From positions 496,001 to 560,000 of the forward strand of contig NW_026611615.1 in NCBI RefSeq assembly GCF_028009165.1: a stretch of DNA of 64,000 nt. Direction: 5' to 3'. The stretch is from Akanthomyces muscarius. Lineage: Eukaryota > Ascomycota > Sordariomycetes > Hypocreales > Cordycipitaceae. Shown here in pieces: positions 55,346 through 64,000 of this stretch (positions are counted from its first letter, which is position 1; each line of letters opens with the position of its first letter). The notes beneath the pieces were generated by a model that searched no databases, had not been told where the DNA came from, and worked only from the letters and a program-made list of their open reading frames with translations. Position numbers and translations under genes: made by a program.

Positions 55346-57308
55346 ATGGACGACCACTGGAGCAAGCACAGCGCATCGCCGACGCCTACGGGGTACCTGA
55401 TGCAGCCGACCTTTGAGGAGGAGGCGCCGGCGCGGGTGCGGCGGTTCTTGCAAGGCTTCAGACGGGATCCGCAGTCCGAGTTTTACTCGAGGGACCATGC
55501 GGACACGATTGTGCGCTCGAATGTTGGCCCGTACTACGACCTGCGTAGCGCTACCGTTGAGAATGCACAGACGGGAGGATTGATGCGCAGTCTAAAGGGA
55601 CGCCACCTCCAGATGATAGCGATAGGCGGTTCAGTCGGTATGTTTTGACGTTTAGATGACTTTGGAGAAATGTGCAAGAGCTGACGCTTTTTTTTCCAGG
55701 AGCAGGATTATTTGTCGCCAGTGGCAAGGCCCTCGCCGTCGGCGGCCCTGCATCGCTATTATTGGCATTCTCAGTTGTTGGCATTATGCTGTTCTGTACC
55801 TGCCAAGCCCTTGGTGAGCTAGCAGTCGTGTTCCCGATTGCCGGGTCCTTTTCATCCTGGTCTACGCGATTTTTAGACCCTTCATGGGGATTTGCCATGG
55901 GCTGGAAGTAAGTGCTCGCTCGAAATCCTCAAGCGTATGGGAGCCGGGGCTGACCACATGTGCCATCAGCTATGCACTGCAATGGCTGTCTGTACTGCCG
56001 CTGGAGGTCATTGCCGCCTCACTTACCATTGAGTATTGGAACAATTCTCTTCCAAGAAGCGTCTTCGTCACCATTTTCTTATTCGTCATCCTGACCATCA
56101 ACATGTTTGGGGTCAAAGGGTACGGAGAAGCAGAATACATCTTTTCCATGGTCAAGGTGATTGCCATCATTGGCTTCATGTACGTTTTGATTAATCCACA
56201 CGCCCCCCTCCGTGTCTGTGCCTTGTGTTGCTGACATTTTCACAGCCTTCTTGCCATTGTGATGAACCTCGGCGGCACGCCGGACCGGGGCTACATTGGC
56301 GGCGAATACTGGCACAAGCCCGGTGCCTTCCACAACGGCTTCAAGGGCATCTGCAGCGTCTTCACGACGGCGGCCTTTGCTTTCGCTGGTACAGAGCTCG
56401 TGGGGCTTGCCGCCGCGGAGACGGCCGCGCCGCGCAAGTCGCTGCCCACGGCCATCAAGCAGGTCTTCTGGCGCATCACGCTCTTCTACGTCGTCGCGCT
56501 GACGCTCGTCGGCCTGCTGGTGCCGTACGACAGCCCGCGCCTCTTTGGCGGCACGAGCCAGGTCGACGCCAACACGTCGCCCTTTGTCATCGCCATCGAG
56601 GACGCGGGCATCCAGATCCTGCCGTCCGTCATGAACGCCGTCATCCTCATCGCCATCCTGTCCGTCGGCAACTCGGCCGTGTTTGGCTCCACGCGCACGC
56701 TCGCCGCCATGGCCAACCTGCGCCAGGCGCCGCGTATCCTCGGCTACGTCGACCGCAAGGGCCGCCCGCTGGTGGCCATTTCCCTCGCCGCGCTGATTGG
56801 CGTGCTCGCGTACCTCGCGGACCTGAAGCAGCAGCGTGTCGTGCTCGAGTGGCTGCTGACGGCGTCGGGCCTGTCCTCCATCTTCACCTGGGGTTCCATC
56901 TGCCTCTGCCACATCCGCTTCCGCCGCGCGTGGGCCGCCCACGGCCACGAGCCCGCCGAGCTGCCCTTCCAGGCGCACTTTGGCGTGGCGGGCTCGTACG
57001 TCGGGCTCGCGCTCAACTGCTTGGTGATTGTCACGCAGTTCTGGGTGGGCGTGTCGCCGGTCAACTCGGAGCACATGGCCACGCGGGATATTGTAGAAAA
57101 CTTCTTCCTCAAGTGGATGGGCGCGCCGGTCGTGTTTGTCTTCTTCATCGGGCACAAGCTGTATTATAGAACACGATACGTCAAGATTGAGGATTTGGAC
57201 GTTGATACGGGGCGGCGGCAGTTTAACCTACCGATACTAATAGCCCAGGAAAAGGAGGAGCGGGAGAACTGGCCGCGATGGAAAGTCTTTTACAAGGCGA
57301 TATGCTAA
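55346..57308 (+). CDS. Yeast-type amino-acid permease (YAT family)
   Basis: Exons 55346-55637, 55700-55907, 55970-56179 and 56246-57308 give 590 aa; introns are 62, 62 and 66 bp. The cytosolic N-terminal tail ends in RSLKGRHLQMIAIGGSV, joined by the first intron to GAGLFVASGKALAVGGP, the substrate-binding first helix. The next splices give MGWNYALQWLSVLPLE and IGFILLAIVMNLGG. Later marks are GTELVGLAAAE, the family signature after FAFAG, and FGSTRTLAAMA. Twelve helices and a soluble C-terminus ending WPRWKVFYKAIC are typical of GAP1/DIP5-like proton symporters in the plasma membrane. It runs convergently towards the Zn2Cys6 regulator, but co-regulation cannot be shown. Confidence 0.94.
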
Positions 57309-57508
57309 CATAGATATGGGATGCTAAATGATAATATGTACATTTTTTAATCATTTCCTTGGCCTTGGCATATGAACCGCCTAGATCCAGACTGTCAAAC
57401 CAAGACACGTGCCGTGGCGCTGCGTAGTAGGTCATGACGAATCTACTATACACATATATACATTGACGAAGAAGGATTTCTCCCCTCTCCACGCAGAAGA
57501 ACATGACT

Positions 57509-59385
57509 TTATGATAGGAATGCGCTGGCATTCTCCCAGTGCCAACCGGTGTGCAGCAGAAATCCTACCGTGTAGTCACCAGGGCTGTTCTCGACAACCT
57601 TGATAGTGCTCACCCTGTTTTCGCGGGGAATATCAGCACATGTCCTGGGATTGACGAGGCCACGCTGCTCAATCGCCACGACGCGCAGGACGGTACCCAG
57701 CACCATCCTGCTGCTCCATATGCCCTCTTGGCGGTTCTGCGACGCGAGCAGCCGGATCGCGCGCATGCGCAGTTCCATGTCGCGGCACTTCTGCACCAGG
57801 CCGTACAGTACGAGCACGGGGCCCGAGTTCATGTGAAACTGGGGCCGGCTGCCGCCGCCGTCGCCGTCGCCGTCACCGCCGTCGTCGTCGTCCTGCGCCA
57901 TGGCAATCTCGGCGAGGGCGAGAATCTTGACAAAGGACTCGCGGTGGGCGTCCCACAGCATGGGGTCCACGGGCCCGCGCACGAGGTTGACGGAGAGCTC
58001 GGCGGCAAAGTACAGCCGGCGCAGCTCGAGGAGCGCCATGGCGCGGCGCTCGGCGGGCGTGACGAGGTGGGCCGGCATAGCGCGCTTGAAGGCGTCAAAG
58101 GCCAGGGTCCACGCGGCGAGGTTGGAGCGCGCTACCTCGATCGCGCCCTCGTCGTACTGGTCAAAGTGCAGACGCATGCTGTTGAGGACGGACTGGGCGT
58201 CGGTGGTGGTGTTGAAGCGGTAGCCACGCGGGCCGGGGCCGTGGCCGCTCTCGATAATATTGGCGGCAATGGCATTGACGCCAGGATCAAGATCGTTTAT
58301 AAGCTAGGTATTGTTAGGGACGGGGCGTGTATCAGAGTGAAGTTGTTCGTGTAGCTGGACTTACAATGTATATTTGGCAGACAACTTGGCTGAGAAAGTT
58401 GCGGGCGAGAGCAAAAAGCTTTCGCCTGTCTGATGCGTCCGGGGCGGGCGGCCGAAACGTTTTATCCAGGGCATCTTCTGCTTGTAGGATTCTATACCCT
58501 AGAGTGACTAGCCTTACAACTTGCAGGATTTGGCCTCGAAGCGTCTGTCGTGTCCATCAGCTCATGTTCAGCGTAAGCCGGGGCTACTTGACTCACCTCG
58601 ACGCAGATGAAAAGGATACAAGACGCAAGCTGTATGTGGGCGCTTTTAGAGCTCTTGTCCATGTTCAAGACCTGTTTAATGGAGGAGTTGTATTGGTTGA
58701 GCGCAAAGTAGTCTTCCACCTGCTGGCGCGGCATGCGCTGCTCGGAGAAGAGCTCGTGGTACGAGGACAGGGCGATGAGGGAATGCCAGATGCTGGTCTC
58801 GGTGTTTGCGATTTTCAGGACGTACGAGGTCCAAAAGTCGTCGGGGAAGAATGTGCACAGCTGCTTGAGCGTCTTTTCGTGAAAGTACTGAAAGGAGCGC
58901 CATTCCGGTCCCGAGTATTTGACCTGGGAGAGGGAGACTGGCGGGGACGGCGTGGCGACGACAATGGGGCCGTAGCCATCGCATGTGCGGCCAGTGGATG
59001 TACCTGGGTCGGGTTAGACACTGGAATATGTCTTTGATATGAGTTTCTAGACGTACATCTATGGCAGGCTGGGCGACCCTCGTCGCACTTGACGCGGCGG
59101 ACTAAAGCAATGTCAGCGGCGGGCCATGATTCACTCATGAGTGATTGGGCGGCGCAATTTCGCTGCGAAGAAAGTGACAATTCTTACTTCTGAAAACGCA
59201 TTTCGTTAGCGACGTGTCATTGCACGGGTCTGGGGTGCATGGTCCTGGAGCGCGAGAGATCGGATCTCGTACCTCGTGGAGACTGCGTTGAGGGGCCGGC
59301 TCGGTACTCACTTGCAAGTGCGGCAGCCAGTGCGGACCTTGGGTGCCTTGGCGCGGCGTCGCTGGCCAGCCTTGACGTGCGTCAT
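57509..59385 (-). CDS. Zn2Cys6 (C6 zinc cluster) transcription factor with an apparent 2-nt exon
   Basis: Exons 59385-59312, 59189-59188, 59101-59057, 59003-58597, 58544-58365 and 58303-57509 give 500 aa. The N-terminus is basic (MTHVKAGQRRRAKAPKVRTG) and leads into the zinc cluster CRTCKIRRVKC, then CHRC and GRTC, spaced CX2CX6CX6CX2CX6C. The second exon would be just two bases (AA), flanked by TTTTCAG and GTAAGA. With it, exons 1 and 3 join as TGC-AAA-ATC and give the family-standard K-I-R-R; without it the frame is lost. Downstream lie QYFHEKTLKQLCTFF, WHSLIALSSYHELF and the YFALNQYNSSIKQ helix of the fungal regulatory domain. The target pathway is unknown. Confidence 0.82.
59188..59189 (-). 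other. Candidate 2-nt micro-exon of the Zn2Cys6 regulator
   Basis: Two bases (AA on the minus strand) sit between a CGCTAAC branch site plus TTTTCAG acceptor and an immediate GTAAGA donor. The upstream intron (59311-59190) is 122 bp and the downstream one (59187-59102) is 86 bp. This is the only splice choice found that keeps the zinc-cluster frame and CX6C spacing. It could also reflect an unrecognised non-canonical junction. Confidence 0.55.
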
Positions 59386-61855
59386 GAGGAAGCCACGGTG
59401 ACGGTGATTCTATAAGCTGGAGATACGGCGAGAGGGAGAGCTGCTGGGTGCTTCGTGTTGTTGCGTGATGATGGCTTCGAGTCAGACGGGCCGGGCAGAT
59501 GAGGCTTGGAAGCACCGCAAATTGGTGTGCCTCTCGGGGTGGCGGGCTGCTTCTGTCCGGACCACGCCCCACCATAACTACCTGGGGTAAGCTGGAACTT
59601 TTTTTGGTCCTTCTTGTGTGTTTAGTTAGTTGGAGATGCTTGGCTGTGGAAGCCGGTGCGGCTGCTGGGCATCGATGAGATGAAACTCCGTGTATTTTAT
59701 GCGCTGGCTGTGATTGGAGGCGACGAGCCGTCGGGTGCATGAAGGGTGAGGGCTGCATTGAAAGACTGGCGACAGTATCGACAACGGACAGGGCTTCAGA
59801 GCTCTAAATACGAGGGTGGGGAGGGGCCTTGATTGCTACGGAGATTAGAGTTTGAGTACGGATAGTTGGCTGCAGAATGCACGAGCTGACGTTGCTAGCC
59901 CTACGGTGGATGGAGTTGATACAGAATAGCCATCAATCAACGAGCAAGTTATAAGCGAGAGCAGGACTGAAACAGGCTTGTCGCAACCATGGGATGAAGT
60001 CACTGGGCTCTGGGTACGGAACTTGCCGCGTCTGTACCGGATGATCATTTGGCACAGGCTGCCCATGTAACGGATCGGACGTTGGTGCTGTCCGCCGTGG
60101 ACTTTGTTATCGAGAATTTGGCGTGGTCAAGAATTTGATGTTGTCAAGAATTCTCTGAATTGATGAGTTATGAGCAAGTAGAGTTGCCGTGTTCTGGGTG
60201 TATTATTAGTGTCTCTCTGGACGAGAAATCGCAGTGCCATGCCGCGATCGAGGCGAGGGGCCCCCCTCCCCCCAAAAAATTGACTGACAGATCGCAACCG
60301 CGGTTCTAGTCAGGCCGTTAGGAATAGATTTTGTTGACACCGCGTTTTCAAGGCGTCGTCACCACCGGCGGTGCTACCTAGCCACGAGGACCAACGGCGG
60401 ATAGACTCGATCGAGTGTGCACCTGGACGCGATTTTACACACTAGCGCCGAATATGAGGGGATCAAAGACTGATAAAATGGAATCAATGATGAACTAGGG
60501 CCAGCATTGTTATTTCCGAGCTTGATATGGGTAATGTAATCCCCAGACTGCTATTGGGTGGCCGCAAGTTGTCATGGCGAGCACCATGTGCATGCCAAAC
60601 TACATATGTATGCATGATTCAGTGAACAGCCTGCAATATCGACAGCCTGTACTATCGACAGCCGTGTCTGGTCAATGGTTGTGGAGGCATGTGATTGCGC
60701 TCGAGCGGTCCCGGCCAGGGATCGCCCGCTAGTGAGCCAGAACCAAAGGGTCGCTAGAATTCAGCACAAAAAGGGAGAGAGAGTTGGGGGCGCTTTCACG
60801 AGCCAATTCTGGAGAGGGGGGGGATTTGGGTGCACGTTGGTAATTTTTTAAGCCACATACAGCTGAGGAAAATGTCAGACCAGTAGACGCAACATGCACT
60901 TGAACCTCGTGGCTCTCGGCGGCCCAGGCGGGAGCGGGGAGAGGCGGAGCGACTTTGTTCAGGAACGATGTGCCAATGAATGCCCTGCTGATTCAATGGA
61001 GAATTGGCGATGCTAGAACAGGGGAGACAAGCTGGGTTCGGGTTCTCGTATCGTGCTAGAGAGCCGGTGCTGGTGGTACTACGTACCAACGGTGTGCTGG
61101 GTGTCCCGGCGCAAGCCTCGGTGGCGGGGACGGCCCAGTGCCGGGGTCGCTGGTTGGCCCGGCCCCCGGGCTTTGCGCCTCGAAGTGGCTTCTTTTCTTC
61201 TTCTCTCTTTTTTTTTTTTTTTCGCATTGAATTCGGGGCCATATGTGCACCCTTGATCATCTCAGGCCATTCTTCTCCGTCCGTGTGTTAATTCATTTGT
61301 CGAGGCTGCTTGCGTGTCCGTCTCCGTTATACCCTTAGCATGAGCTACAGGCGGCGTCTCTCGGCTACAGCGGTGTCCCTTCCCCCGCATTGGTGGCGTC
61401 ACCGTGCTAGAGGCCGCTGAAAGACATTCGACAGGCCACAATCAGCAGCTTCAACGCCCCCAACAAGGCCCTGTAACTTGTGCATTGAGCTTAAATCGAC
61501 CCTCCCCACTCTAGGCACCCAACCAGGTTAGCGCATATGCTTCTCCAACAAAATGGCAGCTCCCCAGCCGAGAGAAGTCTCTCCAAGCCGAGGATCAGAG
61601 CAGCGAGCCCCTCCAGATCCGGCCCGTCGACAGGCTACTTAAATCTTTTTGTGCCTTGTCGCGCTCTCTCTCTCTCGTCATTGACAATTGGATTTTCCTT
61701 CATTTCATCATCCTAGCTGTCCCGTTGACCAATCGAATATTCCTGCAGCTCGCCTTCGATTCTGCTCCTCGGCAACCTACTCCATCCCCTCCTCCTCCTC
61801 CTCCTCCTCCCACCCAATAGCCGAACACTCCTTTGACCAACACACCACCGACATC
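59386..61855. other. Long intergenic interval between divergent genes
   Basis: About 2.5 kb between the Zn2Cys6 gene and the SDR gene, so both promoters lie here. A short near-duplicate (CAGCCTGcAaTATCGA-like units) lies near 60629-60663, a poly-T run at 61208-61222 and a CTC repeat at 61788-61811 in the SDR leader. The SDR frame stays open upstream to 61688 but begins with TTG. No gene was recognised. Confidence 0.45.
61788..61811. repeat. (CTC)n microsatellite in the SDR gene leader
   Basis: A pure CCT/CTC trinucleotide run 45 bases upstream of the ATG at 61856, inside the presumed 5' UTR. If the upstream TTG-initiated frame were used it would encode a Ser run. Confidence 0.8.
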
Positions 61856-62929
61856 ATGACTCTCATCCACTACCTCGAGTCCTCGCCCGTGCAGGCCCTC
61901 GGCTCGCTCGCCAAGCTGCTCACGAGCCCCGTCGTCACTGGCGCCGCCCTGCTCGCCTTCACCCAGGCACCGCCGGAGCTGCAGGCCGAAGTCGTCAGGC
62001 GCCTGTCCTTTCTCGGCGACAACGTCAAGCCCGAGACGGTCGAGCTGGCCCTCAAGGTCGTCTTTGGCTGGGGCCTGGTCAAGGGCGTCAACGCGGTCCT
62101 CAACTCGGCCGCGTCCAACGCGTGGCGCCTCACGAAAGCCCCCGGCTGGGACTGGCAGAACGAGGTGGCCGTCGTCACCGGCGGCTGCAGCGGCATCGGC
62201 CGCAACGTCGTCGAGCAGCTGACGGCCAAGGGCGTCAAGTGCGCCATCCTCGACGTCCAGGCGCTGCCCAAGGGCCTCGAGGGCCACCGCCACATCCGCT
62301 ACTTCAAGTGCGACGTCACCGACCCCGAGTCGGTCAACAAGGCCGCCGACGCCGTCCGCGCCGAGTACGGCCATCCGTCCATCCTCGTCAACAACGCCGG
62401 CATCACCGTCCCCAAGAGCATCCTCGAGATCCCCCCCGCCACCCTCAACAAGGTCTTTGCCGTAAACACAATCTCTCACTGGTACACGGTCCAGGCCTTT
62501 GTCCCGCACATGGTCGAGGTCAACAAGGGCCACGTCGTCACCGTCGCCAGCATGGCCTCGTTTGTCGCCCTCGCCAAGGGCGCCGACTACTCGGCCACAA
62601 AGGCCGCCGCCCTCGCCTTCCACGAGTCCCTCAACTCGGAGCTGCGCAACACCTACGACGCCACCGGCGTTCTCACGACCGTCGTCCACCCCAACTTTGT
62701 CGCCACGCCCCTCGTCGCCAAGTTTAGCAGCGAGCTCGAAAAGGGCGGCATCCGCCTCCTCACCAGCGACGACGTCGCCCGCCAGCTCACCAACCAGGTC
62801 TTTGCCCGTAGAGGCGCGCAGGTCGTCTGCCCCGAGAGGCTGCAGTTCATCACCGGCTTCCGCTCGCTGCCCGCCTGGATCCAGTTCCCCGTCCGCAACA
62901 TGATTGCCGCAAACTCCAAGAACATTTAA
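61856..62929 (+). CDS. Short-chain dehydrogenase/reductase, RDH10-like
   Basis: A single exon of 357 aa from MTLIHYLESS. The N-terminal ~90 residues are hydrophobic or helical (LLTSPVVTGAALLAF and VFGWGLVKGVNAVL), suggesting membrane association as in RDH10/DHRS3-type enzymes of ER or lipid droplets. The Rossmann fold has the coenzyme motif TGGCSGIG, the acidic ILDVQ end of beta-2, NNAGI, the catalytic Ser in SMASF and YSATK. A VHPNFVATPLV segment corresponds to the PG motif region. The coenzyme is probably NAD(H), from the Asp after beta-2. The substrate (a retinoid-like or lipid alcohol/ketone) is not known for fungi. Confidence 0.9.
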   Translation: MTLIHYLESSPVQALGSLAKLLTSPVVTGAALLAFTQAPPELQAEVVRRLSFLGDNVKPETVELALKVVFGWGLVKGVNAVLNSAASNAWRLTKAPGWDWQNEVAVVTGGCSGIGRNVVEQLTAKGVKCAILDVQALPKGLEGHRHIRYFKCDVTDPESVNKAADAVRAEYGHPSILVNNAGITVPKSILEIPPATLNKVFAVNTISHWYTVQAFVPHMVEVNKGHVVTVASMASFVALAKGADYSATKAAALAFHESLNSELRNTYDATGVLTTVVHPNFVATPLVAKFSSELEKGGIRLLTSDDVARQLTNQVFARRGAQVVCPERLQFITGFRSLPAWIQFPVRNMIAANSKNI

Positions 62930-63198
62930 ACTATACCCCCTTTTCTTTACATAGCTAGACTTGGTCTGTATACTAGATGCGTAATGACGATACAATATTT
63001 CTTTTACATCTCTTCACTACAAGCAATGTGCTTGTGCATCTTTCTTGTAGTCTCAGAAACAAGTTGTAAGTGGATGACTTGTACTGGGTTACTCCGCCAC
63101 AAACTGTCCAATGTGCATATGGATATGTACTACAATTCCCAACACCCTATCAATCGAGCATCAGTAATATGGTGTCAAGGACCACCCCGCCAACCTGT
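62930..63198. other. Short convergent intergenic region
   Basis: About 270 bp between the convergent 3' ends of the SDR and GH20 genes, AT-richer than the flanking coding sequence. No element was recognised. Confidence 0.5.
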
Positions 63199-64000
63199 TC
63201 AGAATACACACTCCCGTGCGTCCTTTTGCGTGCAAAACACCATCTGCACCGGTCCCGCCTGCACACCACCCAGCACCATCCTCTCCCGCATCTCCGCCAG
63301 CCGCGGCGCCGCGTCCACCTGGCTCCTGTTCTGGCCCGTCGCGTCGTGTCGTCCGGACCACAGCACCTCGGCCGCGGCCGCCGTGCGCGGCCACAGCAGC
63401 CCGTCGACGTTGACGCCATCGGCCTGCTCCGACCACAGGTGCACCTCGCCGCCGAGCACCAGCTGCGTCAGATTGGCCGGCACACCCGCCAGCGGGTCGA
63501 ACGCGTACACGAGCCGCCAGTTCTTGACCGGCGAGCAGTAGTCGTTGAAGGGATACTGCTGCCGAAACTCGGCGCCGTTGGCGGCGTTGTACCAGGAGCC
63601 CATGCCGCAGCTTAGGTACTGACAAGGGGGTTAGCTTTTTTGCAAAGTTGCTACACAGAAGAAGGTACATGTCTCGAACTCACCCAGGATGCCTTGTTCC
63701 CGACGAGCGCCTTGTAGCCCTGCTTCACAGTCTCGGCAATGGCGACATCCCCACGCCACGTCTGCACCACCACGTCCCGCGGCAGCGTGAGGTTCCAGTC
63801 GAGCAGCATCTCCTCCCACACAATCGGCGTCAGCCCGGCCTTGCGCACATGCGCATGGTTGCGGTCCACCATCTTTTGGATCTGCGCCTGGATCTTTGAC
63901 TTGTCGCTCGTGCGCATCGTCGGGTCCAGCGTGTACGCCTCGGCATTGACCTCGTCGCCGCCGGTGTGAAAGTAGCTCGCGTACGGCGCGACGCGTGGCA
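63199..64000 (-). CDS. GH20 beta-N-acetylhexosaminidase, C-terminal part (5' end outside window)
   Basis: Exons 64000-63684 and 63618-63199, separated by a 65-bp intron (GTGAGT/GTCAG). The frame enters from the window edge with YASYFHTGGDEVNAEAY, which carries the GH20 catalytic Asp-Glu pair. It continues with GLTPIVWEEMLLDW, VVQTWRGDVAIAETVKQGYKAL and, across the intron, NKASW-YLSCGMGSWY. The end has LGGEVHLWSEQADGVN, WPRTAAAAEVLWSG and a final helix region with two cysteines. GH20 hexosaminidases remove terminal GlcNAc in chitin breakdown, and fungal forms are secreted. The N-terminal signal and pro-domain cannot be seen. Confidence 0.93.

Noticed and set aside
56079..57155. A 358-aa minus-strand open frame within the amino-acid permease
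   Set aside because: Antisense shadow with low-complexity Arg/Asp/Gly content; the permease is unambiguous on the plus strand.
61688..61855. N-terminal extension of the SDR protein with a Ser run
   Set aside because: The extension starts at TTG, covers a CTC microsatellite and has no similarity; the ATG at 61856 begins the conserved protein.
61700..62995. A 431-aa open frame antisense to the SDR gene
   Set aside because: It mirrors a GC-rich coding strand, has Gly/Asp/Val-heavy composition and no motifs. The plus strand has clear SDR catalytic motifs.
1..64000. CRISPR arrays, prophage or bacterial insertion sequences
   Set aside because: Spliced eukaryotic genes throughout, and no regularly spaced repeats or transposase frames were seen.

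Overview
The window is nuclear DNA of a filamentous ascomycete, most likely a Sordariomycete (Hypocreales-like). The evidence is short GT-AG introns of about 48-120 bp with CTAAC-type branch sites, GC-rich coding sequence, and fungus-restricted families: a CFEM/PTH11-type receptor, cerato-platanin, a HET-domain protein, Zn2Cys6 regulators and CFEM surface proteins. A CG-depleted, AT-saturated repeat copy looks like the work of repeat-induced point mutation (RIP). No species is claimed. Exon structures were worked out by eye from splice signals, frame and family conservation.

Layout. 1-3300: the 3' part of a Zn2Cys6-type regulator, then a five-exon CFEM-PTH11 receptor. 3300-11400: a gene-poor accessory stretch with three broken relics of expanded fungal families (about 7.3-8.6, 8.6-9.9 and 10.4-10.9 kb) and two copies of one repeat, one of which is reduced to almost pure A/T. 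11.8-24.5 kb: a dense block with an LtrA-like membrane protein, a membrane-anchored unknown, cerato-platanin, an Arf-like pseudo-GTPase fused to three divergent C-terminal modules, homoserine kinase, a DHDPS-family aldolase, a hot-dog thioesterase-like protein and a CFEM GPI-type protein. 26-33 kb: a DUF4267-like membrane protein, the mRNA export factor RAE1/GLE2, an intron-containing tRNA-Glu, a small membrane protein with a 14-nt exon, and a probable mitochondrial protein. 36-43.6 kb: a PPxY-containing protein, a HET protein, a small secreted protein and a large membrane sulfatase-fold protein. 45-57 kb: three transporters (MATE, choline/amino-acid permease, yeast-type amino-acid permease), a secretory lipase and an eight-cysteine secreted protein. 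57.5-64 kb: a Zn2Cys6 regulator, an RDH10-like SDR, and the 3' part of a GH20 hexosaminidase cut by the window edge.

How the genes fit together. Housekeeping genes (RAE1, homoserine kinase, tRNA-Glu) sit among genes for sensing and modifying the surroundings: CFEM proteins, cerato-platanin, lipase, hexosaminidase, secreted cysteine-rich proteins and nutrient transporters. This fits a saprotroph or a host-associated fungus. No biosynthetic cluster with a backbone synthase is present.

The least ordinary observations are: an apparent 2-nt exon that alone restores the CX6C spacing of the Zn2Cys6 regulator; the Arf-like protein with a degenerate GTPase core and three tandem-like modules; a GC-AG intron in homoserine kinase; the 14-nt exon; and the ungapped RIP-biased repeat pair.
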